Both the position numbers and the translations under genes were made by a program. Shown here one piece after another: positions 1 to 7,875 of a stretch of DNA of 27,272 nucleotides. The DNA lies in contig CAYQXI010000016.1 in assembly GCA_964421575.1 (NCBI GenBank), positions 1-27,272 of the forward strand. Direction: 5' to 3'. A model generated the notes under the pieces. The model was not told the origin of the DNA. It saw only the letters and a program-made list of their open reading frames with translations, and ran no database searches. This DNA comes from JAAOZN01 sp964421575. GTDB lineage: Archaea > Thermoproteota > Nitrososphaeria > Nitrososphaerales > JAAOZN01. Within the stretch, counting starts at the first letter, position 1, and each line of letters starts with the position of its first letter.

Positions 1-376
1 AAACCCCTTGAACTATAGGATAAACATTTAATGGATAATCGCCGCACGTTAAAGTAATTGCCTGTTCTACTATTATAGCGAGGATTAGAGTTGAGAATAT
101 CTCTTTCATAGGATTTCCCATAATTTTTTCCACAATTCCTTTAAATACCATAACGCTGTAAACTACACAGGTTAATACTGCTAATAAAAAACTAAGCCAA
201 AGGGAAATACCTGCGACTTGATGTAAGATGTAAAAAGCGTAACCTGCAAGCATTAAAAAAGTTCCGTGGGATAGGTTAGAAATTCTTCCGACGCCGAATA
301 TTAGGGTGAAACCGATAGCGGCTAAGGAGTATAGGGCGCTTAAAGTGAGGCCGAACATCACTAGTTGATCTAGCAT
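1..376 (-). CDS. livH: LivH-type ABC transporter permease, partial (N-terminal part)
   Basis: Membrane permease subunit of a branched-chain-amino-acid-type ABC importer. The frame is open from an ATG at 376 to the window edge with no stop, giving the first 125 residues. It starts MLDQLVMFGLTLSALYSLA and continues GVGRISNLSHGTFLMLAGY, the pattern of LivH proteins, where a glycine-rich turn is followed by an NxxHG segment. Several hydrophobic helices are visible. The gene starts 41 bases after the stop of the binding-protein gene on the same strand, so the two are probably one transcript. The C-terminal half, and probably the partner permease LivM, lie beyond the left edge (inference). The true substrate cannot be read from this fragment. 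Confidence 0.9.
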   Translation of the reverse strand, partial: MLDQLVMFGLTLSALYSLAAIGFTLIFGVGRISNLSHGTFLMLAGYAFYILHQVAGISLWLSFLLAVLTCVVYSVMVFKGIVEKIMGNPMKEIFSTLILAIIVEQAITLTCGDYPLNVYPIVQGV

Positions 377-417
377 AACGATATCACTTCGCGTAAACTT
401 AGCTTGGGCGTCTTATG

Positions 418-1779
418 CTATCTAGATATCCAAGGAGGTAAAGAGAACTTTCCAGTAGCAAACCTAGGTGGCCAAGTGCATACAGCCGTTCCATCAGCGT
501 GCCATTGGATCGCGGTACCAATAAGTCCTTGCACTATTTCTTCACCTTCATCTTCAACATCATATTTCGCTGCGTGTGGGAACGACAGCCCAAAATAAGG
601 ATCAACCTCTCCTATTCCCCAGAAATCAACGACGATGTATGGTTTACCATCTTTTTCAAATACGAGTGTAATTTCTTCCATTTGCTTTACCCAAGCATCC
701 AATGGTTTAAATCCTCCAGCACGCTCAGCCGCCTCTATCATCATCTTCAAACCCCAATAGGCGTGATAGGAATTAAATAGAGGTTTACTCGGGCGGGTAG
801 TGTATTTTGCTACATATTTTTCATAGAATTTTTGGTTCTCTGGATCAACTTTCGATGCAAAAGTTAAACCACAGGTAATGCAAGAGACCCCTCCAACCAT
901 ACCTCCCGTGTCGCTCCAAAACTCCGGCGCCTCTGCAGCAGCCGTTATCCCTACGAATGGAACCGACACCTGTCTTTTAACATATTGCACGGTAATCGGA
1001 ACAGGATTAGCTGCGCTTATTTGCCATACAAAATCTGCACCAGACGCTTCAATTTTGCTAAATATCGGACTAAAGTCCTCGGTGCGAATATCATATATTA
1101 TTCTATCAATGACTTTGATCCCTGTCATTTCAGTTATCGTCGCCTCCACAAAGTCAGCGACAGCGTTCCCAAAGGAGGTGTCTTCGTTCAAAATCACACA
1201 AGTTTTCCACCCCATCTCTTTGACGAATACGTCACGTATGTATCGCATCATTTGATCACCAATGTAGTAATCATTCAAGTTCAACATGAAATAAGATTTA
1301 TACTTCTCTGGTTCTTCTCTGACCTTCTCAATCGCCACAATCGCAGAAGTCCAGGTACTTAATGTTGGAACTTGATATTCAGCTACTCGAGGCAGAAATC
1401 CAAGAGTAACATCATCCATACAACCGTCGATGATAAGATCCGCTTTCTCGACAGTAACCAAATACTCAAAAGCTTTTATTCCTTCGTGAACGTCCTCTTT
1501 CGCGTCTGCTGTTACAAGTTTAAGTGGACGTCCTCCCAAAACCCCTCCTTTCTCATTGAATTCTTCGACAGCAATCTCAACTCCTCTCAGCGAACCTTTT
1601 CCATGTTCAGTCTCCAAGTCTCCAATGAAACCCACCACTATGGGTTGTAATTGAACTACTTCTTCTTTTGTAGAGAAATAATAAGCAGCTCCACCAACAG
1701 CTGCGACACAAATAATTACTAACAGTAATACTACATAAAATTTACCTATTCCGCTAACGTTTGTACGGCTAATATTCAA
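418..1779 (-). CDS. LivK-type substrate-binding protein of ABC importer
   Basis: Extracellular solute-binding protein (Peripla_BP_6/LivK family), 453 residues, a normal family length. Residues about 13-35 form one hydrophobic segment, probably a membrane anchor or uncleaved signal. The mature domain starts near residue 46 with PIVVGFIGDLETEHGKGSLRG, followed by the typical GGVLGGRPLKLVTADAKED stretch. No clear bacterial-type lipobox is seen. A TATA-like box at 1817-1827 lies about 42 bases before the ATG and fits a short leader. The gene is followed on the same strand by the permease and is divergent from the aminotransferase-ATPase unit. LIV-family binding proteins also serve amides, urea and other amines, so 'branched-chain amino acid' names the family, not a shown substrate. 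Confidence 0.92.
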   Translation of the reverse strand: MNISRTNVSGIGKFYVVLLLVIICVAAVGGAAYYFSTKEEVVQLQPIVVGFIGDLETEHGKGSLRGVEIAVEEFNEKGGVLGGRPLKLVTADAKEDVHEGIKAFEYLVTVEKADLIIDGCMDDVTLGFLPRVAEYQVPTLSTWTSAIVAIEKVREEPEKYKSYFMLNLNDYYIGDQMMRYIRDVFVKEMGWKTCVILNEDTSFGNAVADFVEATITEMTGIKVIDRIIYDIRTEDFSPIFSKIEASGADFVWQISAANPVPITVQYVKRQVSVPFVGITAAAEAPEFWSDTGGMVGGVSCITCGLTFASKVDPENQKFYEKYVAKYTTRPSKPLFNSYHAYWGLKMMIEAAERAGGFKPLDAWVKQMEEITLVFEKDGKPYIVVDFWGIGEVDPYFGLSFPHAAKYDVEDEGEEIVQGLIGTAIQWHADGTAVCTWPPRFATGKFSLPPWISR

Positions 1780-1816
1780 TTAGTAAACCACCGACCAAGT
1801 AGATAAGAAAAGGTTC

Positions 1817-1827
1817 TACTTAAATAT
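1817..1827 (-). promoter_or_regulatory. TATA-like promoter element for livK-livH
   Basis: On the minus strand this reads ATATTTAAGTA, close to the archaeal TATA consensus, with an A-rich stretch just upstream. Its centre is about 42 bases before the livK ATG, predicting a leader of roughly 16 bases. Confidence 0.5.
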
Positions 1828-2127
1828 TTCCAAAAATGATGTTGGGTAGGGTTGTGTTGCTCGCTCGATGAGCTTCCTTTCTTATCTACTTTTCTACTTT
1901 CACCTACATCGTTTCGCCTTTCATTGGTTGAGTGTTTTCTCTGACACGCTTCCTCACCTTCAGCGTTCTGAACCACCTCCCAATATAGCCCCTAGGGCCG
2001 AAGAGTACGTGGATCTAGGGGTTGAGCTTAATCTCGTCCCATCCACAGCAACCATACACCATTTCTTCGCTAGCGAAAAATTATTAAAACAGCAACAAGC
2101 AAGTCATCTTGCAAAAGGTGAATCCAA
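1828..2127. other. Divergent intergenic region between livK and the aminotransferase
   Basis: No convincing gene here. Open frames exist on both strands (for example plus 1868-2131), but their products lack normal protein composition. An imperfect inverted repeat has arms CCCCTAG at 1989-1995 and CTAGGGG at 2015-2021, with a 19-base spacer. A TATA-like stretch TTATTAAA lies at about 2082-2089, 39-46 bases before the aminotransferase start. A good ribosome-binding site AGGTGA is at 2115-2120. The repeat could be an operator between the divergent promoters (inference). Confidence 0.4.
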
Positions 2128-3537
2128 TTGAATTGGGAAAAAGTGGTTGAGTGGGATCGAAGGTATTATCTCAGGATAAAGCAAGCGTTAAACGAATTTA
2201 CTCCATTCCCCATCTCAAAAGTTGAGGGCAACTATTTAATTACACCTGACGGAACAAAGATCCTTGACTTCCTGTCGGGCTTGATATCGGTTAATATCGG
2301 ACAAAGACAACCACAAGTTATAGAAGCTATAAAGAAAGCCTTGGATAATTACGGTTATGTTTGGGAGTTCATGCAAACGCCATACAAGTCCGAGGCTGCT
2401 AAGTTAATTATTGAAGACTTGCTTGGCTCTGACAATTGGGCGGGTAGAGTGAGGTTTGTCAATTCGGGTAGCGAAGCGAACGAAGAAGCGTTCATATTGG
2501 CTAGGCTCTATACTAACAGACCCTATATAATTGCCAGACAATTTGCCTATCACGGCTGGACTACTGGCGCTGGTTCGTGCTGCGGTTTAAGGTGGTGGCG
2601 TGGATCCATAGCGTCTCCCACAGACGACGAGTATAGAGAAGTGCCTAACTTTCAACACGGAGGGTTCTTTGTCGTTGCACCAGCACCACACTGTTACAGA
2701 TGTCCCTACGGCTATGAAGGACCCAAATACTGTACGGTAGAAGGCAGACGTGCTTGCTTAAATGAATTGTGGCATCAAATACTCAACTTAGGTCCGCAAA
2801 ACGTAGCTGCAGTAATCACAGAAATTATCAGTGGGGGAGGATTAGTAGTATCTCCGGTAGAATGGATAAAAGAGCTTAGAGAGTTGACCCAAAAGAACGG
2901 AATTCTCTGGGTTGATGATGAAGTAATGACTGGTTTTGGAAGAACAGGTAAATGGTTCTGCTACCAACACTATGGCGTAACCCCGGACATCATGACAATG
3001 GGCAAAGGTATAGTCAGTTCTCAGCTTCCAGCAGCAGGTGTCGTAGTAAGCAAAAAGATTGCGGATTTCTTTGATAAGTATCGATGGTGGCATGCTAACA
3101 CTTATGCTGCGCACCCTGTAGTAATGGCTGCTGTGGTTGCGAATATAAAATTCATGCTTGAAGAAAAGCTCGTAGAAAGAGCGGCTAAGCTGGGCGATTA
3201 TCTTGGAGCGCGGCTGAAAGAACTGGAGCCCAAGCACGAGTGTGTAGGAGAAGTCTCAGGTATGGGGCTTTTCTGGGGGGTAGAGCTTGTCAAAAACAAG
3301 AAGACAAAGGAGCCGTTCTTCCCTGAAGACCGTTTCACGAAGGGCACAGGTGATATTAGCAAGTGGGCGGTAAATATTGTTCAAGCAAAAGCGTTAGAAA
3401 AAGGTGTACTGGTAGGTGGATTTGCCCCTAACTGCTTAAGACTTGGGCCAGCATTGACAATAACCGAAGAAGAAATCGACAAATGCATAGATGCTTTAGA
3501 TTATGCATTCAGCGAACTCGACAAGTCTTGCACCTGA
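2128..3537 (+). CDS. Class III PLP-dependent aminotransferase
   Basis: Pyridoxal-phosphate enzyme moving an amino group between an amine or omega-amino acid and a keto acid; 469 residues, normal for the family. The TTG start is supported by AGGTGA seven bases upstream. Visible family motifs: SGSEANEEAF (residues about 113-122), the PLP-site segment WVDDEVMTGFGRTG with Asp264, and MGKGI with the Schiff-base lysine at 293. A loop holds Cys189, Cys192, Cys202 and Cys210 (CYRCPYG type), also known from taurine-pyruvate-like class III enzymes. The gene is 9 bases from livG and clearly in one operon with the two transporter ATPases, so its substrate is probably what the importer brings in (inference). 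Taurine, beta-alanine and GABA are all possible; the sequence does not choose. Confidence 0.92.
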   Translation: MNWEKVVEWDRRYYLRIKQALNEFTPFPISKVEGNYLITPDGTKILDFLSGLISVNIGQRQPQVIEAIKKALDNYGYVWEFMQTPYKSEAAKLIIEDLLGSDNWAGRVRFVNSGSEANEEAFILARLYTNRPYIIARQFAYHGWTTGAGSCCGLRWWRGSIASPTDDEYREVPNFQHGGFFVVAPAPHCYRCPYGYEGPKYCTVEGRRACLNELWHQILNLGPQNVAAVITEIISGGGLVVSPVEWIKELRELTQKNGILWVDDEVMTGFGRTGKWFCYQHYGVTPDIMTMGKGIVSSQLPAAGVVVSKKIADFFDKYRWWHANTYAAHPVVMAAVVANIKFMLEEKLVERAAKLGDYLGARLKELEPKHECVGEVSGMGLFWGVELVKNKKTKEPFFPEDRFTKGTGDISKWAVNIVQAKALEKGVLVGGFAPNCLRLGPALTITEEEIDKCIDALDYAFSELDKSCT

Positions 3538-3546
3538 GAAGTTGAG

Positions 3547-4263
3547 ATGAAAAATACTATGTTGGAAGTGACTTCTCTTCAAAAACGTTTTGGCGGAATT
3601 ATAGCTGTTGACGACTTTAGTTTTCTTGTTAAAAAAGGAGAGATCGTAGGTCTGATAGGTCCAAACGGTGCTGGCAAAACCACAGTCTTTAATCTTATTA
3701 TGGGGAAATTGAAAAAGGATGCTGGTAAAGTATACTTTAAGGGAAAAGAAATTACCAACCTCAAGACACATGAAATAGTAAAGCTGGGGATGGTTGCAAC
3801 ATCACAAATACCCAGGTTTTTTGCTAATTTGACTGTCAAGGAAAACATTGAGATAGGTATGATTCCAGACACGTTGGGAGCAATATTTCGCAGAAGAAAA
3901 TATGATATTGCGCAAATAGCAAAGGATACGGGTCTTTGGGAACATCTTGATAAAATGCCTAACCAATTAACTATAGGACAACTCCACCGTCTTGAGCTTG
4001 CAAAAGCCTTAGCCACAAACCCAGAGTTAATTTTAGTGGATGAGGTATTCGCAGGGTTGACTTCCGACGAAGTTAATTCGTTATGCATGACTATAAAAAA
4101 ATTGAACGATAAAATAACATTTCTCGTCGTCGACCATAACCTTCGGGCGATAAGCAAAATAGTGGATAGGGTGATAGTGATTCATGGTGGCAAAAAGATT
4201 GCTGAAGGCACTTTTAAAGAGATAATTAATGACTTAAGAGTAATAAAGGCATATATGGGCTGA
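3547..4263 (+). CDS. livG: LivG-type ABC transporter ATP-binding protein
   Basis: Cytoplasmic ATPase of the LIV-type importer, 238 residues. Walker A GPNGAGKT lies at about residues 38-45. The usual LSGGQ signature is replaced by LTIGQLHRLELAKAL, Walker B reads LILVDEV instead of the usual DEP ending, and the switch histidine is in VVDHNL. So the catalytic Glu and His are kept but the signature is unusual. It starts 9 bases after the aminotransferase stop and is followed 6 bases later by livF. The second ATG, four codons on, is an alternative start. The protein lacks part of the C-terminal tail common in bacterial LivG (about 255 residues). Confidence 0.93.
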   Translation: MKNTMLEVTSLQKRFGGIIAVDDFSFLVKKGEIVGLIGPNGAGKTTVFNLIMGKLKKDAGKVYFKGKEITNLKTHEIVKLGMVATSQIPRFFANLTVKENIEIGMIPDTLGAIFRRRKYDIAQIAKDTGLWEHLDKMPNQLTIGQLHRLELAKALATNPELILVDEVFAGLTSDEVNSLCMTIKKLNDKITFLVVDHNLRAISKIVDRVIVIHGGKKIAEGTFKEIINDLRVIKAYMG

Positions 4264-4269
4264 TAAAAC

Positions 4270-4962
4270 ATGCTAGAAATTAAAGATCTTCACGCCTTCT
4301 ATGGCAAGGCTGAGGTTCTTTTTGGAATTTCAATGAAAGTTCACCAAGGTGAACCCGTGGGGGTGATTGGCCCAAATGGAGCTGGAAAGTCAACATTATT
4401 CAAGTCAATTCTCAAAATGGTAGAATGGCAAGGCAAGATTATCTTTAACGGTGTGGACCTTAGTGCTCTCTCTACTATGGACATAGTTAAGAAGGGCATT
4501 TGTTACGTGCCCGAAGGAAGGAAGATATTTCCTTTCATGAGTGTAAAAGAAAATCTATTGATCGGAGCTTACAATAACATCGATGCCGCCGAAGAAACAC
4601 TTGATAAAGTGTATGAAATCTTTCCAATACTTAAGGAGCGCGCAAAACAAAAAGCAAAAACTTTGAGTGGCGGAGAGCAACAGATGTTAGCGATTGGGAG
4701 AGCTTTGATGATGAGACCAAAGCTTTTAATTCTTGATGAGCCCACACTAGGGTTAGCACCAAAAGTTATCAAGGGAATTTCAGAAGCTTTAAGCGACATA
4801 AAAAAAGAAGTTACTCTAATTATAGGGGAACAAAACGTAAAATTCACTATGGAGCATGCGAACAGAATATACGTAATGGAAAACGGGAGAGTATTTACAG
4901 AGGGTACTCCTGACGAACTGAAAGCGGATGAGTATGTTGCCAAAGCATATTTCGGGCTCTAA
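4270..4962 (+). CDS. livF: LivF-type ABC transporter ATP-binding protein
   Basis: Second ATPase of the LIV-type importer, 230 residues, normal length for LivF. Motifs are all canonical: Walker A GPNGAGKST at residues 34-42, signature LSGGEQQMLAIGRAL, Walker B LLILDEPTLGLAP, and the LivF-typical CYVPEGRKIFPFMSVKENL. The switch position reads GEQNV, with Gln in place of His, as is common in LivF proteins. It is the last gene of the aminotransferase-livG-livF transcript. A T-rich stretch follows the stop. It would pair with LivG on the permeases encoded on the opposite strand to the left. Confidence 0.95.
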   Translation: MLEIKDLHAFYGKAEVLFGISMKVHQGEPVGVIGPNGAGKSTLFKSILKMVEWQGKIIFNGVDLSALSTMDIVKKGICYVPEGRKIFPFMSVKENLLIGAYNNIDAAEETLDKVYEIFPILKERAKQKAKTLSGGEQQMLAIGRALMMRPKLLILDEPTLGLAPKVIKGISEALSDIKKEVTLIIGEQNVKFTMEHANRIYVMENGRVFTEGTPDELKADEYVAKAYFGL

Positions 4963-4981
4963 CATTTTGATTAGAGCTTAG

Positions 4982-5218
4982 TTACGCTTTATTTTTGTTT
5001 TGGCGATTTTGTGGTTTTTCCGCTATTATCAACTTGTTCTTGGAGCTAAGCAGATCTACATCTGCTGGAAGCTCAGTGCATAAAATCCAAGCGCAAAAAT
5101 TTACCATCAACAAACTCCTTAACAACATCATCCTTCGAAGGTTCCGCACGGTTTTTCTGAGGTTAACCCCTGAAATTTTCCCATACACCAACACAAAATC
5201 ATTACTACTTACATTCAA
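4982..5218 (-). pseudogene. Possible decayed small coding region between livF and the F420 oxidoreductase gene
   Basis: The 311-base gap 4963-5273 has no recognisable intact gene. On the minus strand, protein-like stretches appear in different frames: one begins MGKFQGLTSEKPCGTFEG, another reads SKDDVVKEFVDGKFLRLDFM, and a third reads TELPADVDLLSSKNKLIIAEKP up to a stop at 4982. One frame is open from an ATG at 5218 (78 codons), but its first two thirds look less natural than the pieces in the neighbouring frames. This may be a small gene broken by two frameshifts, or chance. The family is not recognised. Confidence 0.22.
4988..5001 (+). terminator. Poly-T terminator candidate after livF
   Basis: TTTATTTTTGTTTT starts 26 bases after the livF stop. 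Archaeal RNA polymerase commonly ends at such U-runs without a hairpin; no stem precedes it. Confidence 0.45.
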
Positions 5219-5273
5219 TTTAACTTAAAGGCTTACACGCACCCTATGTTTTCTTTCTACTTTGTGCCTTTAG

Positions 5274-6365
5274 TCATCTGAAATGTGGTATTACTTTCTT
5301 CGAGAATTCCCATAGAGTTACGCGGACCGCATCAACATTCTTCTTCACTATTAACCCAACAATATCTCTAAGTAAGATATCGGTTGCCCCCGCTTTCCTA
5401 TATTTATCTAAAAACTCGATGATATTAGCATAATTACCACAAGCTACAAACTCTTCGATAAGGTTAGTTGGAATGTTCTGTGCAAATTTTGCAGCTAAAG
5501 AAGCGATCTCTTTATTGGGGATGATATGACTATAGGGTATATTGGAGTTACCAAAAATTTCATGAGGAATTTCAACACCGTAATCTTCCAACATCCTCCG
5601 TGCACAAAGGAGCACTTCAGGGGCGACTGCGTTCCTAGCCATTTCTAAAGTTCTTTGATCTTTACACAGGATAATAGGAATCCATACCGCCAATCGAATC
5701 GAATCTGGATCTCTATTGGCGAGTGAGGCGGCGCTCTTCACGATTTTTGCCATTTCCTTAAACTTTTCAATAGTTGTGTATCCGGATAACCATCCGTCTC
5801 CGACCTCTCCAGCAACAGCTAGTAAAGTTTTAGATGCTAAAGCAGCTACGAAAATTTTAGGATGAGGTTTTTGCAGGGGAGAGAGATCAAGCCACGCATT
5901 TTCCAACATATAGTATTTTCCTTTATAGTTAACCCTACGGTCTATTGAAGAGCTCCAAAGCAATCTCAGGACCTCAATAGTCTCCCGCACCCTTAAAATC
6001 CTCTCACTAGGTTTTTCCCATTTGATGCCAAATGGTACAACATTCATAACTTCTCCAGCACCTATCCCTACCATAGCCCTTCCATGGGAAAGATGGTCGA
6101 GTGTAGCAACGATATGAGCCAGCTTAGATGGGTGATATCTTAGAACGTCCGTGGCAGCTGTTGAAAGCATTATATTCTTAGTGTGAGAAGCGATAGCAGA
6201 GAGGACAACCCAAGGATCAACCATGTCTCCAGATGGGGGCATATCCACATAGTGGTCGGGAACCCACACAGAATCAAAGCCATACTTCTCTGCTGCGATA
6301 CCAATTTTCACCATATCAGGTACAGGAAGTTGTGTAGTGATTACACCGAAATTGATGGTTTGCAT
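5274..6365 (-). CDS. Luciferase-like (LLM class) F420-dependent oxidoreductase
   Basis: TIM-barrel flavin/F420 oxidoreductase related to methylenetetrahydromethanopterin reductase and F420-dependent glucose-6-phosphate dehydrogenase; 363 residues from the chosen start. Family patterns: INFGVITTQLP at the first strand, FDSVWVPDHYVDMPP, then MVGIGAGEVMNVVPFG with RVRETIEVLRLLW, and GDGWLSGYT. A start at 6389 is possible in frame. However, a TATA-like box at 6394-6401 predicts a transcript beginning near 6372, so the ATG at 6365, which also matches the family's N-terminus, is preferred. The gene stands alone and converges on livF. The substrate cannot be told; F420 rather than FMN is inferred from the family and the archaeal setting. 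Confidence 0.92.
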   Translation of the reverse strand: MQTINFGVITTQLPVPDMVKIGIAAEKYGFDSVWVPDHYVDMPPSGDMVDPWVVLSAIASHTKNIMLSTAATDVLRYHPSKLAHIVATLDHLSHGRAMVGIGAGEVMNVVPFGIKWEKPSERILRVRETIEVLRLLWSSSIDRRVNYKGKYYMLENAWLDLSPLQKPHPKIFVAALASKTLLAVAGEVGDGWLSGYTTIEKFKEMAKIVKSAASLANRDPDSIRLAVWIPIILCKDQRTLEMARNAVAPEVLLCARRMLEDYGVEIPHEIFGNSNIPYSHIIPNKEIASLAAKFAQNIPTNLIEEFVACGNYANIIEFLDKYRKAGATDILLRDIVGLIVKKNVDAVRVTLWEFSKKVIPHFR

Positions 6366-6393
6366 ATCCCTTATTGACTTTATCATCAAACAT

Positions 6394-6401
6394 TTTAAAA
6401 A
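6394..6401 (-). promoter_or_regulatory. TATA box for the F420 oxidoreductase gene
   Basis: On the minus strand this reads TTTTTAAA, preceded by purines. Its centre is about 32 bases before the ATG at 6365, which argues against the upstream ATGs at 6386 and 6389 being translated. Confidence 0.5.
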
Positions 6402-6583
6402 CTTTCATCCAAGTTTTCTTAGTAAACTTAACGGAGTTGTATCCAAAAAATCGTCTAAAGAAAGCTCTACAATGCACACTTGATTAACTAAAGAGAGCAA
6501 AAACATAAATTTCAATGCACCTAAAAATAGATTATGTTCAGCAATCGTAATCCTTATAGGTAGGTGATTCAAGAATTTAGTCA

Positions 6584-7387
6584 ATGTCGAGTGTCACGTG
6601 GTTTACGCTGGAAGAGTTTGGCAAAGATTTTCGCGAAACGTACCTTCCACCGAAGGTCAACGATCTAGCTGGGAGGGATGTGGAATTATATTATAGTAGT
6701 GGGGAGGTTGAGTCTTTCAGCTTTAAGGATAATGAGGTGGTCAGTTGGAGTACACTTTCAAAATCCGAAGCGGGCGGACCATCCACTGGACGTTACATAG
6801 CATTTAAGGCTAGGGATAACATATACTTAGTTGACATTACAAGCGACACTGCTCCTAGGCGCTCCTTGATCCTCGTGTTGGATCTTGGCAAAAATAAATT
6901 CACTTCTATATTGGGTGAGATACCGTTGCCGTCTTCGAAGACTCTTTTGGATCGCGTGAGATTAGGGGAGGAACTCACAGACGTTAAGGTGGTATTCCGT
7001 CACGGGTCCATAAATAGACCAGCTAGCGCTGAAACACCACGCCACGAAAAGACCGATGAGCTAGTTGGGAAACGTGTTGAATTTCAGTATGGGCCTAGGG
7101 CAGTCTATGAACACATATACTTTGAGAACCTCTTTACTTGGCACTGCTTGACGGGAATTGAGAAGGGGTTGGCTGATACGGATAGGGCTGATTACTTTAA
7201 GCTTTCTGATAATTTGTATCTGCTGGTGTGGCGTGAGAAGATAATTCCGACTATGGGGGTAGAGATCGTTGATTTAAGTGAGATGCGAGCGTTTGGAAAA
7301 TTGTTTGGATATGCGAGCCTTGATGGGGCGTCCCTGGGTAGCATATATGTGGGAGCAAGACTGAGGATTATCTGCCAAGCACGATAA
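6584..7387 (+). CDS. MoaF-family protein (two lipocalin-like halves)
   Basis: 267 residues matching the MoaF family as I remember it. The N-terminal half (about 26-125) has LAGRDVELYYSSGEVESFSF and a run of beta strands ending SLILVLDLGKNKFTSILGE. The C-terminal half (about 150-265) has VGKRVEFQYGPRAVYEHIY, TWHCLTGIEKGLADTDRADYFKL and LVWREKIIPTMGVEIVDL, the most conserved part of the family. MoaF genes were first noted beside bacterial molybdenum-cofactor genes, but the reaction is not established. No moa, moe or molybdoenzyme gene is nearby, so a cofactor role is not supported by context here. A weak ribosome-binding site AGGTGA lies 16 bases before the ATG. Confidence 0.85.
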   Translation: MSSVTWFTLEEFGKDFRETYLPPKVNDLAGRDVELYYSSGEVESFSFKDNEVVSWSTLSKSEAGGPSTGRYIAFKARDNIYLVDITSDTAPRRSLILVLDLGKNKFTSILGEIPLPSSKTLLDRVRLGEELTDVKVVFRHGSINRPASAETPRHEKTDELVGKRVEFQYGPRAVYEHIYFENLFTWHCLTGIEKGLADTDRADYFKLSDNLYLLVWREKIIPTMGVEIVDLSEMRAFGKLFGYASLDGASLGSIYVGARLRIICQAR

Positions 7388-7470
7388 AGGCTGTGAAACG
7401 TTGGATCTTCGATGCTCAGTATTCTATGGAATCTCGCCAAGGTTTGTAGTTGTTCTTGTGCTTGAGGCAC

Positions 7471-7671
7471 CTATTTTAGTGCATTTATCAATAAGTCGGC
7501 TAAGTTGTCGGGGAAGTAACCCAACGTAAGTGGTGGATGTCGTCTGAGCGCCTTGATATGCTTTTCCTTTTTACTCACCCTCTTTAAGCCAGCTTTAATA
7601 GCCTCCATTCTTATGGCGTCTTCCACGATTCTTTCATCTTCCCACTGATCTTTTTCCTCATCTTCAATCAT
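7471..7671 (-). CDS. Small charged protein of unknown function
   Basis: 66 residues, starting MIEDEEKDQWEDERIVEDA and very rich in Glu, Lys and Arg, then a hydrophobic end PPLTLGYFPDNLADLLINALK. I do not recognise a family. A TATA-like AATTAAAT at 7698-7705 on the minus strand is about 31 bases before the ATG and would fit a nearly leaderless transcript. The same frame stays open upstream for 36 more codons (to about 7779) and still reads like protein, but it holds no ATG, GTG or TTG. The gene could therefore be a truncated remnant of a longer one. It is divergent from the MMPL exporter gene. Confidence 0.45.
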   Translation of the reverse strand: MIEDEEKDQWEDERIVEDAIRMEAIKAGLKRVSKKEKHIKALRRHPPLTLGYFPDNLADLLINALK

Positions 7672-7835
7672 CTCCTGACACTTTCGATTTAGCCGCCATT
7701 TAATTGCGGTTGCTTCCGCGTTACTGTTCGAAAAGATTGTGAAGTTTAGGAGATTTGTGAGATCGCTAAAGCACAGCGATCACCCGAAAAAGTAGGTGCG
7801 TGAGTGGTTGAAGAACTTATCTTAAGAGTATCAGA

Positions 7836-7850
7836 GAGCTTTTTAAGCTC
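7836..7850 (+). promoter_or_regulatory. TATA box inside a palindrome before the MMPL exporter
   Basis: GAGCTTTTTAAGCTC has perfect 6-base arms (GAGCTT and AAGCTC) around three T residues. The central TTTTTAA is TATA-like and lies about 33 bases before the GTG start at 7876. A repressor binding this palindrome would cover the promoter; this role is inferred. Confidence 0.45.
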
Positions 7851-7875
7851 GATTTTTGGGCGGTAGGTTGTGTGA

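Noticed and set aside
1868..2131. An 87-codon plus-strand frame that ends by overlapping the aminotransferase start
   Set aside because: The four-base overlap looks like translational coupling, but the product has an unnatural composition, and a TATA-like stretch and ribosome-binding site for the aminotransferase lie within it.
3579..4157. A 192-codon open frame on the minus strand across livG
   Set aside because: It lies entirely inside a clear ABC ATPase gene and its product has no protein-like features; it is the antisense shadow of livG.
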